DNA from: Cohnella phaseoli
GTDB lineage: Bacteria; Bacillota; Bacilli; Paenibacillales; Paenibacillaceae
Assembly (NCBI RefSeq): GCF_003386235.1
Contig: NZ_QRDZ01000025.1
Location: forward strand, 83,280-147,279
Direction: 5' to 3'
DNA: 64,000 nucleotides
Part shown: piece by piece, positions 8,535-16,645 of the stretch
Layout of the letters: the number at the start of each line of letters is the position of its first letter
Numbering within the stretch: the first letter of the stretch is position 1
Notes under the pieces: model-generated
What the model was told of the DNA's origin: nothing
Seen by the model: the letters and a program-made list of their open reading frames with translations, nothing else
The model's database searches: none
Made by a program: the position numbers and the translations under genes

Positions 8535-9935
8535 ATGAGTAAAAAGATGGCGGTGTCGCTGGGCCTCGCAGTGTCGTTGCTGGCGGGCTGCAGCGCGGCG
8601 CCGAAGGCGGAGACGCAGGAGACGACGGCGGTAAAGGTGATGTTCTACTCGGAGGATGGATTTTATTATCAGTACGGAATGCTGTTTTCGGCCATACATC
8701 CGGAGATCGAAATCGAAGTTGTGTCGACGAACGGCATCGAGCCCAAGAACGGAGAGACATACAATGACGCCATGGTGAAATTCATCAAGGAGAAGAAACC
8801 GGACGTGTTAATGCTGAACGGCCCTCAATACAAACAATTGGCGGGCGAAGGCTATCTGTTCGACCTCGAAGCGAGAGCCGCGAAGGATAAATTCGATCTC
8901 GAAGGCATCGCGCCAGGCATTTTGGACTACATAAAGGGGCTAAGCGACGGCAAGCTGCAAGGGCTGGCTCCGGAATTTTATTCTCGTGCCGTCTTTTACA
9001 ATAAAGACCTGTTCCAGAAATACGGAGTTCCGCTGCCGGAGGACCGCATGAGTTGGGAGAGCCTGTTGCAGCTGGCGGCCCGGTTTCCGACCGACGGAGA
9101 ATCGAGCGAACGCATATACGGCCTGAAGCCCGACTATATGACCGATTTGACGAGCCTGACCAGGCAGATCGGAGGCTCGCTCGATCTGAGCTACTTCAAC
9201 GGCTCCGGCAAAAAGATGACGGCGAATTCGGATTCGTGGAAACAGACGGTGGAAATGGCCGACAAAGCAATGAAGGCCGGCTATCTGTACGTTAGCAATC
9301 CGAACGAGCAGAACTTCACAACCTATGAGGACTACCTCCTGCAAGATCCTTTCATTAGCGGGAAAACGGCCATGGCCATCGACGGCAGCTACTTGGTCTC
9401 CCAGATTAAAGAAGCGCAAACCGCGCTCAAGGACAAAGCCGTAAAAAATTGGGGCCTCGTTACTGTACCCGTCGATCCGAAAAACCCGAATTCCAGCAGT
9501 TTGACGTCGGTGGATCAGATTCTGGCCATCAACGCCCAATCCCCGAACATCGAGGCGGCGTGGAAATTCATTACTTACGTCAACGGGGACGAATTCGCCC
9601 GCGTCAAATCAAAGGCGGGACCGGGCAGCTTCATGGCCAGGACGAAATTCGTCTCCGACGAAGAGGGACGCAATTTGCAAGCCTTCTACGCCCTCTCGCC
9701 CAAGGAAGATGCCGTCTACAGGGATTACGAGAAAATCCCCAACGAAATGTTCACGCAGCTTACCAACTTGATCTCGACAGAGCTATCCGCAACGGAAAAA
9801 GGCAAACAAACGGCCGCCGAAGCGTTGGATCTCATTCAGAACAAAGGGCAGCTTATTCTTGACGGCAAAGGGGAAAAGCCGGTCGAATCGTCGGATGAAG
9901 CAGGGTCCGGTCTAATGATTTCTCCGCGCTCGTAA
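8535..9935 (+). CDS. extracellular solute-binding lipoprotein, family 1 (orphan)
   Basis: 466 aa. The N-terminus is a lipoprotein signal (SLGLAVSLLAGCSAAPK) with lipobox LLAGC. The mature part is a type 1 sugar-binding protein: YNKDLFQKYGVPLPEDRMSWESL and the hinge GKTAMAIDGSYL are typical. A good ribosome site (GAGGGAG) precedes ATG 8535. No permease genes flank it, so it must work with transporters encoded elsewhere or act in sensing. It faces away from corA. Downstream is a repeat array, not a gene. Confidence 0.88.
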   Translation: MSKKMAVSLGLAVSLLAGCSAAPKAETQETTAVKVMFYSEDGFYYQYGMLFSAIHPEIEIEVVSTNGIEPKNGETYNDAMVKFIKEKKPDVLMLNGPQYKQLAGEGYLFDLEARAAKDKFDLEGIAPGILDYIKGLSDGKLQGLAPEFYSRAVFYNKDLFQKYGVPLPEDRMSWESLLQLAARFPTDGESSERIYGLKPDYMTDLTSLTRQIGGSLDLSYFNGSGKKMTANSDSWKQTVEMADKAMKAGYLYVSNPNEQNFTTYEDYLLQDPFISGKTAMAIDGSYLVSQIKEAQTALKDKAVKNWGLVTVPVDPKNPNSSSLTSVDQILAINAQSPNIEAAWKFITYVNGDEFARVKSKAGPGSFMARTKFVSDEEGRNLQAFYALSPKEDAVYRDYEKIPNEMFTQLTNLISTELSATEKGKQTAAEALDLIQNKGQLILDGKGEKPVESSDEAGSGLMISPRS

Positions 9936-10020
9936 TAAGGCGTGCTCCATAAGCACTTCAAGTTTTACGGCGGACCTCTTTGCTCATATCAGCTTACGCA
10001 GAGAAGTTAGGGCGGAAATT

Positions 10021-10140
10021 CGTACAATGTAGCTCGAATCAAGCTCAAATGACAGGCGTTTGTACGAAAAATCGTACAGAGCAACTCGGATCAGGCTCAA
10101 ACGATGAATGTTTGTAGGAGAAACCGTACAAATAAACCAA
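10021..10140. repeat. tandem repeat, 52-bp period, family B
   Basis: CGTACA anchors lie at 10021, 10073 and 10125, exactly 52 nt apart, with two full units and one partial. Units share CTCGnATCAnGCTCAA and end in TTTGTAnGA. The junction forms the palindrome TGTACGA-AAAA-TCGTACA. The array fills the gap between the orphan binding protein and the convergent GH105 gene. Confidence 0.8.
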
Positions 10141-10203
10141 GGTCAAGAATTGCATGTCGCTAAAGCGGCTTCAAACTCTGTTTAGGGACAGCCACTTCCC
10201 CGC

Positions 10204-11238
10204 TCAATACGGGTTGTTCCGCACATTCAGAACATCGGCGAGGAAAGCCAGCGTCAAGCCCTGGCCCCAGCCCTGGATACGCTTGTCCGGCACGCCCTTG
10301 TAGCCGTCGGCGTTCTGCATGACCGCCGTTCCGGCGGATACGCCGGTTACCGTGCCGTCCTCGGCGATGCGGGCAAGGATGCCGTCGATGGAGCGCTGCG
10401 TGATCTTGTTGTACAGTCGCCCCTTCGACAGCAGCGCGGCGGCGATGCCGGCCGAGCCGGACGTCTCCAGCGGCGAGGTCGGATCGTCGAGGATCGTGTG
10501 CCAGAGGCCGGACGACTCGTCCTGCAGCCGAGCGAGCGCGCTCAGTTGATCGCGCAGCGAGCCTTCGATGACCATGAAGTTCGGCAGGTCGACCGGCACA
10601 ATGTCCAGCGCCCGCGTCATCGTCAGTGCCGCCCAAGAGTTGCCGCGCGCCCAATGCACGCCGGACATATGATTGCCCGCGATGTTGTCCCAGCCGTGGT
10701 AATACAGATTCGTGCGCGAATCCTGCAGCACGTTCTCGTGCCCGTGGTACTGGCGCAAGCCGTCGTTGAAGTAATCGTCGCGGCCCAGCAGCTTGCCGAT
10801 CCGCAGCAGAAAGTAGCCCGCCATGAACATCGTATCCACCCACGCCTGCTCGGGGAAGTTGTACGTCTCCGAGTTGACGGTGTGCTGGAAGATGCCGTCC
10901 CCGAACCGCGGAGCGTCGTGCGTCAGAAACTCCGCCATCTCCTGCGCCGACTCGATGTATCGTTCCTCCTTCGTCGCCTCGTACAGCGTGAGCAGGGAAT
11001 GGCCGACGGACACCCCGTTGACCGACAGCTTCGGCAGGCCATCCTCCCTATTTTCATCGACCCAGGCTTTGACCCGTTCCAGATACTCCATTTTCCCCGT
11101 AGCCGCGTAAGCCTCGCATACTCCGTAGAACGCCACGCCTCCGGGCCAATCCCAACTGAAATCCATGCGGAACGTCCGCTCGACCACCCGGTCGATTACC
11201 TCTCTGATTTCGTCGTCGTTAAACTGCAATGCCGGCAT
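10204..11238 (-). CDS. GH105 unsaturated rhamnogalacturonyl / glucuronyl hydrolase
   Basis: 344 aa from ATG 11238, with GGGAGGAG eight nt upstream. It has the alpha6/alpha6-barrel features of the YteR/YesR family, which removes unsaturated galacturonic acid from pectin lyase products. The catalytic Asp is in EQAWVDTMFMAG (D135), and the WARGNSW segment and GWGQG near the C-terminus match the family. No signal peptide, so it acts in the cytoplasm on imported oligosaccharides. It is the last gene of a permease-permease-GH105 operon. This fits the rhamnogalacturonan theme of the broken acetylesterase gene at 20.3 kb. Confidence 0.9.
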   Translation of the reverse strand: MPALQFNDDEIREVIDRVVERTFRMDFSWDWPGGVAFYGVCEAYAATGKMEYLERVKAWVDENREDGLPKLSVNGVSVGHSLLTLYEATKEERYIESAQEMAEFLTHDAPRFGDGIFQHTVNSETYNFPEQAWVDTMFMAGYFLLRIGKLLGRDDYFNDGLRQYHGHENVLQDSRTNLYYHGWDNIAGNHMSGVHWARGNSWAALTMTRALDIVPVDLPNFMVIEGSLRDQLSALARLQDESSGLWHTILDDPTSPLETSGSAGIAAALLSKGRLYNKITQRSIDGILARIAEDGTVTGVSAGTAVMQNADGYKGVPDKRIQGWGQGLTLAFLADVLNVRNNPY

Positions 11239-11262
11239 ATCCTCTGCTCCTCCCAATGTAGA

Positions 11263-12108
11263 TTACCCCTTCAAACCGCTTGTGCTGATGCCTTCGACGA
11301 TGTACTTCTGAAAGGTGAAAAAAATAACGAATACCGGTACGAGCGACAGCGTCGACATCGCGAACATCCCGCCCCAGTTGTTGAGCGACTCCCCGTCCAG
11401 AAACAGCTTGAGCGCCAGCGACACCGGGTATAGCTCCGGCTGGTTCAAGTACAGCAGCGGATGGATGAAGTCCTCCCACGTCCAATAGAAGGAGAAGATC
11501 GCCGACGTCATCATCGCCGGAACGATCAGCGGCAGAATGACCTTAAAGAAAATGCCGTATTTGCTGCAGCCGTCGATTTTGGCCGCTTCGTCGAGGTCGG
11601 CGGGCACCGTCCGGATAAACTGCATGATCAGGAAAATGAAAAACGGGATGCCGAGAAACTGCGGCACGATCAGCGGCTTAAACGACTGCAGCCAGCCAAG
11701 CTCCGAAAACATAATGTACTGCGGGATAATCGTCACGTCGCGAGGCAGCATCAGCGTCAGCATCATGCACCCGAACCAGAGGCCGCGACCGAAAAACGGA
11801 ATCCGCGCAAACGCGTAAGCGACCAGAGCCGAGCTGCACACCGCCCCGATCGTCGACAGGATGACGATGATGAACGAGTTTTTGAAGAACGTACCGAAGG
11901 AGTTGCCGGCGAAGCCCGCCCAGCCGGAGGCGTAGTTGCCCCATTCCAGAGAGCTGGGGATTAAGCTGTACGCCGTCGTGAAAATTTCGTCGTTCGGCTT
12001 AAGCGAGCTGGCGACCAGCCACAGGATCGGGTAGATCATGCCAAGCGCCAGAAAACCGACCAGTAGATGATAGGAGATCGTTTTCCATTGTCTGCGCGAG
12101 ATCGCCAT
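11263..12108 (-). CDS. carbohydrate ABC transporter permease (MalG/LacG type)
   Basis: 281 aa with six membrane segments and the EAA loop that docks the ATPase (PADLDEAAKIDGCSKYGIFFKVILPLIVPA, residues about 180-210). It starts at ATG 12108, one nt after the TGA of the partner permease, with GGGGGACAGG before it. It forms the inner-membrane channel with that partner. The ATPase is not in the locus and is probably a shared MsmX-type protein encoded elsewhere. Confidence 0.92.
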   Translation of the reverse strand: MAISRRQWKTISYHLLVGFLALGMIYPILWLVASSLKPNDEIFTTAYSLIPSSLEWGNYASGWAGFAGNSFGTFFKNSFIIVILSTIGAVCSSALVAYAFARIPFFGRGLWFGCMMLTLMLPRDVTIIPQYIMFSELGWLQSFKPLIVPQFLGIPFFIFLIMQFIRTVPADLDEAAKIDGCSKYGIFFKVILPLIVPAMMTSAIFSFYWTWEDFIHPLLYLNQPELYPVSLALKLFLDGESLNNWGGMFAMSTLSLVPVFVIFFTFQKYIVEGISTSGLKG

Positions 12109-12109
12109 G

Positions 12110-13009
12110 TCACCTGTCCCCCTTCGATTCGTAATGGACCCAGTAGCGCGAGGACTGGAAAATCAGCAGCGTCACGAGGCCGATCGCGATCAGCGCCACC
12201 CAAGCCATCGCCGACGCATAGCCCATCTCGTAAAATGTGAACGCCCGCTTGTACAGATACAGGGAGTAAAGCAGCGTCTCGTCAAGCGGACCGCCTTCTC
12301 CACGCGAGATGATGTAGGCCGGCGTAAATGTCATAAAGGCGGAAATCGTCTGCATAATCAGGTTAAACAGAATGATCGGGCTGAGCAGCGGCAGCGTAAT
12401 TTTGAAAAACTGCCGAACCTTGTTCGCGCCGTCTACGCTGGCCGCCTCGTAATAGTCCTTCGGGATGTTTTTGAGTCCCGCCAGGAAAATGAGCATCGAG
12501 GAGCCGAACTGCCAGACGGATAGCGCGATCAGCGTCCATAACGCGGTGCCGGGATTGCCGATCCACGAGGTGCTGGATTCGATACCGATCAGGCCAAGCG
12601 CGGAATTGACCAGCCCTTGGTCGCCGAACACCTGCGACCACAGAATGGAGACGGCCACGCTGCCGCCGATGAGTGACGGAAGGTAGTATGCGGAACGGTA
12701 CAGCCCGATGCCCGCAATCGCCTTGTTCAACAGCATCGCCACGCCAAGCGCGAAAGCCAGTCTGAGCGGCACGCTGGCGAGCACGTAATTCAGCGTGACG
12801 GAGATCGACTTGGCGTACTTCTCGTCGTCGGTGAACATTTTGACGTAGTTATCGAAGCCGACCCAACTCGGCGCCTCCAGCAGGTTGTAATTCGTGAACG
12901 AATAATAAAGGGATGAAAAAACCGGATAAACGATAAACAGCAGGAACCCCAGGATAAACGGGGCGGCGAACGCGTAGCCCACCACGTGGTCGTTCTCTCG
13001 CAGCTTCAT
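12110..13009 (-). CDS. carbohydrate ABC transporter permease (MalF/LacF type)
   Basis: 299 aa from ATG 13009, with AAGGAGC seven nt upstream. The frame extends to 13114 but without a start context. It is the MalF-like partner, with six membrane spans and an EAA loop (IPKDYYEAASVDGANKVRQFF). It heads a permease-permease-GH105 operon with its own promoter region holding a cre-like site. Its binding protein (15196-16542) is separated from it by an ECF sigma module. Confidence 0.9.
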   Translation of the reverse strand: MKLRENDHVVGYAFAAPFILGFLLFIVYPVFSSLYYSFTNYNLLEAPSWVGFDNYVKMFTDDEKYAKSISVTLNYVLASVPLRLAFALGVAMLLNKAIAGIGLYRSAYYLPSLIGGSVAVSILWSQVFGDQGLVNSALGLIGIESSTSWIGNPGTALWTLIALSVWQFGSSMLIFLAGLKNIPKDYYEAASVDGANKVRQFFKITLPLLSPIILFNLIMQTISAFMTFTPAYIISRGEGGPLDETLLYSLYLYKRAFTFYEMGYASAMAWVALIAIGLVTLLIFQSSRYWVHYESKGDR

Positions 13010-13120
13010 GGCTTCAGCTCCTTGGGCAGTATCGGGTTCGGACTCGCTCGGGTCAACCGGCAGCCACGCCAGGGCGTGTATGCATACTCCGAGGACAGCA
13101 GATTTTGCATACACGTCCTA

Positions 13121-13135
13121 AGTAAACGTTTGCTT
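13121..13135. promoter_or_regulatory. cre-like CcpA site upstream of the permease operon
   Basis: AGTAAACGTTTGCTT (plus strand) is a near-perfect palindrome and matches the cre consensus TGWAARCGYTWNCW except at the first base when read on the minus strand. It is 112 nt before the permease start, in the region where the promoter should be. Catabolite repression of sugar uptake is the expected effect. Confidence 0.6.
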
Positions 13136-13212
13136 ATATACTTATTATGAAGCCCGAAAACGCACATCTGAAGGCAAAAAACCGTTGTTTTTGTTCAATT
13201 TGCCGACTTCGA

Positions 13213-13250
13213 GAAAAAAAACGAACTCCTCAACTTTCAAGGAATTCGTT
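13213..13250 (-). terminator. Rho-independent terminator overlapping the anti-sigma-like gene stop
   Basis: Stem AACGAATTCCT / AGGAGTTCGTT (one mismatch) with a 9-nt loop that contains the stop codon, followed on the minus strand by eight T. It ends the sigma/partner transcript, so the permease operon downstream needs its own promoter. Confidence 0.85.
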
Positions 13251-14550
13251 CTTCATCTGCCAATCGGAGCTGATGTTTGTCGGGAACAGGCTCGAAAGTA
13301 TAGCGCACCGCGCCGTCTTGCCCGGCCCATCTCCCCCCTTCTACGACCAACATGCCGTCCTCAACCTTCGGCAATTCCTGCGGGGACGTGTTCCAATAGG
13401 GCAGATCGTTCTCTCCGTCCCTGAACGTATAATTCGACGCTTCTCCGGTCGCTTTGTCGACGCCGTAAGCATAAAATTCCAGAGCGTGGCAATCGGTGTA
13501 ACGAGGGAGGAACAAAAAAAGCTCCATATCCGCAAACTCCAGCTGCCTAAACTCGAGGGTATCGTTCCCTTTCCAAATCATCTCCAGTTGTTCGAAGCTT
13601 TGCACAACCGTCTCTTCGCCAGAGGGTCGATGGAAAAACAGCTCGTAATCTCCGAAGAAGTGGGCATCCGTTTCCTGCCCGAGACAGCTCGGCGCTCCAA
13701 GCGTCTGAACGCTCTCGTCGCCGGATTTCACCGGCCGCAGCTGGAATTGTCCTGCACCTGAGCTCCCGACAGCCCGAATCCCCTCGTTAGGCGCGGGCAG
13801 CTCCGGGTCCGGCGAGCTATCGGAAGCCTTCGGCTCTGCTTCCGGCGGCTCCTCCGCCGCCAGAGGCGCATCGTGTTCGATGACAGGCCCGAGACGCGTT
13901 GTGCCGATTGTCCCATCGCCGGAGCGCATTTTGGCGATGACGCGCTCCACCTTCCGGTCCCTCCAATTAATGATCAACTGCGCCTGGATCTCTCCGCTGC
14001 GTATTCCGTCGAGATCGAAGGCATCCTCAAGATTGTCGACTCCATTACCCTGTCGCACCTCATACCCGTCCCGGACGCCGAAGTCGTAACGCCATAGATC
14101 GACTGCGCTCCACGTCGACATATCGTTTGGATCCTCCCTATGCTCCTGTGGAAAATCTCGACGGACAGACAGGCCTACAGAATCGTCTCCGAGCGCTTGC
14201 AGAACCTCCTCCTGCGTCATCCCGAGCCGCAGCTGGTCCATGGCATACCCGAACGATATTGTCGACTCCTCCTCGCCTCCGCCTCCGATGCTCGCCTGGC
14301 GGCCCGAATCGAACGGTCTTCCCGACGTCGCGAGAGCGGCCAACACGATGAGCAAGACCGCCGCAGCGCCCAGAGAAACCGCCCTTATATTCAGCCGCGT
14401 TCTTCCCGTCCTTCTCGTCTTCCCCGTTCTTCCACTCTGCCCCGACTGAGCACGCGCCTCCACTTCCCGCTGCAGCTCCGAATCGAAGACGTTTCCCTCG
14501 AACGGACCTCGTTTTAACCTCGCATACCATTCCGGTTTAGCTTCCTTCAA
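13237..14550 (-). CDS. membrane protein, probable anti-sigma partner of the adjacent ECF sigma factor
   Basis: 437 aa. The start is TTG 14550, with GAGGAGG nine nt upstream inside the sigma gene's 3' end (14-nt overlap). Residues 1-52 are cytoplasmic and basic, residues about 56-76 are one membrane segment (LGAAAVLLIVLAALATS), and the rest is a large external domain. The outer part holds a region like a SmpA/BamE-type hinge (AMDQLRLGMTQEEVLQALGDD), a Pro/Glu-rich linker and a beta-rich end. No zinc anti-sigma HxxxCxxC motif is visible. The anti-sigma role is inferred from gene order and topology only. Confidence 0.65.
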   Translation of the reverse strand: MKEAKPEWYARLKRGPFEGNVFDSELQREVEARAQSGQSGRTGKTRRTGRTRLNIRAVSLGAAAVLLIVLAALATSGRPFDSGRQASIGGGGEEESTISFGYAMDQLRLGMTQEEVLQALGDDSVGLSVRRDFPQEHREDPNDMSTWSAVDLWRYDFGVRDGYEVRQGNGVDNLEDAFDLDGIRSGEIQAQLIINWRDRKVERVIAKMRSGDGTIGTTRLGPVIEHDAPLAAEEPPEAEPKASDSSPDPELPAPNEGIRAVGSSGAGQFQLRPVKSGDESVQTLGAPSCLGQETDAHFFGDYELFFHRPSGEETVVQSFEQLEMIWKGNDTLEFRQLEFADMELFLFLPRYTDCHALEFYAYGVDKATGEASNYTFRDGENDLPYWNTSPQELPKVEDGMLVVEGGRWAGQDGAVRYTFEPVPDKHQLRLADEERIP

Positions 14551-15082
14551 CGCTCTCAGCCTCCTCCATTAGCGTCCTCATTTTGGCCCGGGCTCGGTGC
14601 AATCTGGATTTTACGGTCCCGATCGAGACGCGGAGCAATTGCGCAATCTCCGCCAGCGGCATTTCGTACTGAGCGTCCATAAGGAGCACTTCGCGGTATT
14701 TCGGAGGAAGCTTCATGATCGATTCCCAGATCGAGTCCGTATATGTACGCTTCATAAACTGCTCCTCCGCGGAAGGAACGCTTGGCGCTTGATAGAGAAA
14801 ATCGAGCAGCGTCACTTTGCGGAAAAACGCGGACCGTTTATAGTTAATGACCCTGTTGCGCGTAATGGTAAAAAGCCACGTCCGCACCGAAGATTGTCCT
14901 CGGAAGGAGGAAATGTGAAGATACGCCTGTAAAAACACGTCCTGCGCGATGTCGTCGGACACATGCCGGCTTTTCGTCAACAGAAACGCGTAATTCCATA
15001 CTTCCGTCCCGTATTCCCGCATCAGATCCTGCAGGGAAGCGGACTGCATGCTGGATACGTATTTCAAATAATCGTGCGCCAC
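14537..15082 (-). CDS. ECF RNA polymerase sigma factor
   Basis: 181 aa. Sigma region 2 is clear (YAFLLTKSRHVSDDIAQDVFLQAYLHISSFRG), with TWLFTITRNRVINYKR for region 2.4. Region 4 has LPPKYREVLLMDAQYEMPLAEIAQLLRVSIGTVKSRLHRAR. GTG 15082 is preferred, with GAGGTG seven nt upstream; GTG 15091 would overlap that site. It overlaps its membrane partner. The pair is inserted between the binding-protein gene and the permease genes of a sugar ABC system, on the same strand. Confidence 0.92.
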   Translation of the reverse strand: MAHDYLKYVSSMQSASLQDLMREYGTEVWNYAFLLTKSRHVSDDIAQDVFLQAYLHISSFRGQSSVRTWLFTITRNRVINYKRSAFFRKVTLLDFLYQAPSVPSAEEQFMKRTYTDSIWESIMKLPPKYREVLLMDAQYEMPLAEIAQLLRVSIGTVKSRLHRARAKMRTLMEEAESVEGS

Positions 15083-15155
15083 TCCGCTCACCTCGATAAG
15101 TTAGACAACGCAGCTTGCAAAAGGTTCCCGAATGACGAAAATTTTAAAGCAAACC

Positions 15156-15178
15156 GGGCCCGCGGAAGCCGCGAGCCC
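15156..15178 (-). terminator. GC-rich hairpin after the binding-protein gene
   Basis: GGGCTCGCGG / CCGCGGGCCC stem with a 3-nt loop, followed on the minus strand by a T-rich but interrupted run (TTTGCTTTAAAATTTT). It probably ends or attenuates the YesMN-binding protein transcript, a common device to overproduce binding proteins. Confidence 0.65.
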
Positions 15179-15195
15179 GATCAAACGCAATCGAT

Positions 15196-16542
15196 TTAGT
15201 TTTTGGAGAGAATTTTCGTCGCTTCCTCGCGGAACTTGGCCGCGCCTTCTTCAACGGTCAGTTTCTTGTACAGCACTTGCTCGACCGTATCTTTAAGCAG
15301 CTTGTCGACCTCGACCGCGCCTACCGGATTCGGAGGATCCATCTGGCCGCTGTTCTGCTCGGACCACGCGACGTAGTCGAACACCTTCGCCTGCTCCGGC
15401 GTCAGATCCGGCTTCAGCGCTTCCTTCACCTTGGAGGAGACCGGAACGCCGCGCTCGCCCATGATAATTTTGTTCGCTTCGATGTTGTTGACCCAGAAAT
15501 CGATGAACTTCGCCGCTTCGTCCTTCACCTTGGAGTTTTTGGCAATCGAGAAGTACATGCTCGGCTTCAGGAACAAAGCCTTGTTCTCGTTCCAGCCCGG
15601 CACCGGCAAAATCTCGAACGGACGCTTCGCCACCGTAGAGGACAAAATATATTGGTTCGACCAGCCCCAAGTGCTGACCGCGTTGCCCAGCTCAAGCTCG
15701 CCGTCCTCCGGCGTGCCCTTCTTCTGCGCCAACTTGTCGAGGGATAGTAGATAGCCGTTGTTGTACCAGTCCTGATATCTCGTGTAGAACTCGATGAACA
15801 GCTGATCGTCGGCGTAGCCCAAGCCTTTGCCGTCGGCCGCGTACATATGCTGGCCTTTGCTTCTCAGATAGAAAGGGAAGAATACGTCGTGACGGAGGTC
15901 GGCCATGAGCAGCTTGCCCTGCGACTTCATGACCGGGCCGAGCTTCGCGAAATCGTCCCAGGTCCAGTCTTCGCCCGGCATCGTGCCGCCCGCCGCTTCC
16001 AGCATCGCCTTGTCTACGACGGCAAGCAGCGCGTTGGAGCCGAGGTTCATCGCGAACAGCTGATCGCCGAGCTTGCCGCCGGACAGCGACGCTTCGCCGA
16101 TCGAGCTGACGTCGATCGTGCCGTTCTGCGTGTACGTAGTCAAATCTTCCAGTTGACCGCGTCCGCCGTATTGCGACAGGTAGGAAATGTCCATTTGGAT
16201 GACGTCCGGGAGATTGCCGGCAGCCGCGTTAGGAGCGAGCTTCTTCCAGTGGTCGTCGAAGGCGGCGTATTCCGGCTCGATCGTGACGTGAGGATTCAGA
16301 GATTCGTACAGCTCGATGACCTTGAGCGTGTAGTCATGACGAGCTTGGCCGCCCCACCAGGCGACGCGCAGCTTCACCGGATCTTTGCTTTCGCTGGCCG
16401 ATGCGGACGGGGAAGCGTCCTTCGACTCGGCAGGCGACGATGCGGGAGCCGAGCTTGCCGTTTCTTTGTCGTTGCCGGAGCCGCAGCCGATCAGGCTGAT
16501 GATGAGAGCAAGCAGGACGATGCCGGTTAGTGCTTTTTTCAT
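15196..16542 (-). CDS. sugar ABC transporter substrate-binding lipoprotein
   Basis: 448 aa from ATG 16542, with GGGGAGG nine nt upstream. The lipoprotein signal ends at lipobox LIGC (residues 15-20), followed by a Ser/Ala/Lys linker. The fold is a family-1 extracellular binding protein: RVAWWGGQARHDYTLKVIELYES at the start of the mature domain, and the typical WTWDDFAKLGPVMK. It lies directly downstream of YesM-YesN, which probably control it. Its permeases are 2 kb further on, beyond the ECF sigma pair. Confidence 0.92.
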   Translation of the reverse strand: MKKALTGIVLLALIISLIGCGSGNDKETASSAPASSPAESKDASPSASASESKDPVKLRVAWWGGQARHDYTLKVIELYESLNPHVTIEPEYAAFDDHWKKLAPNAAAGNLPDVIQMDISYLSQYGGRGQLEDLTTYTQNGTIDVSSIGEASLSGGKLGDQLFAMNLGSNALLAVVDKAMLEAAGGTMPGEDWTWDDFAKLGPVMKSQGKLLMADLRHDVFFPFYLRSKGQHMYAADGKGLGYADDQLFIEFYTRYQDWYNNGYLLSLDKLAQKKGTPEDGELELGNAVSTWGWSNQYILSSTVAKRPFEILPVPGWNENKALFLKPSMYFSIAKNSKVKDEAAKFIDFWVNNIEANKIIMGERGVPVSSKVKEALKPDLTPEQAKVFDYVAWSEQNSGQMDPPNPVGAVEVDKLLKDTVEQVLYKKLTVEEGAAKFREEATKILSKN

Positions 16543-16645
16543 TTCTAAATCCTCCCCTATGAGATTGATTAAATTGTTAGTGCTTACATTTCTTATTATC
16601 ATCGGGTAGGATCGAAATCGTAATCCAAAAAACCGTGCTGTTTGT

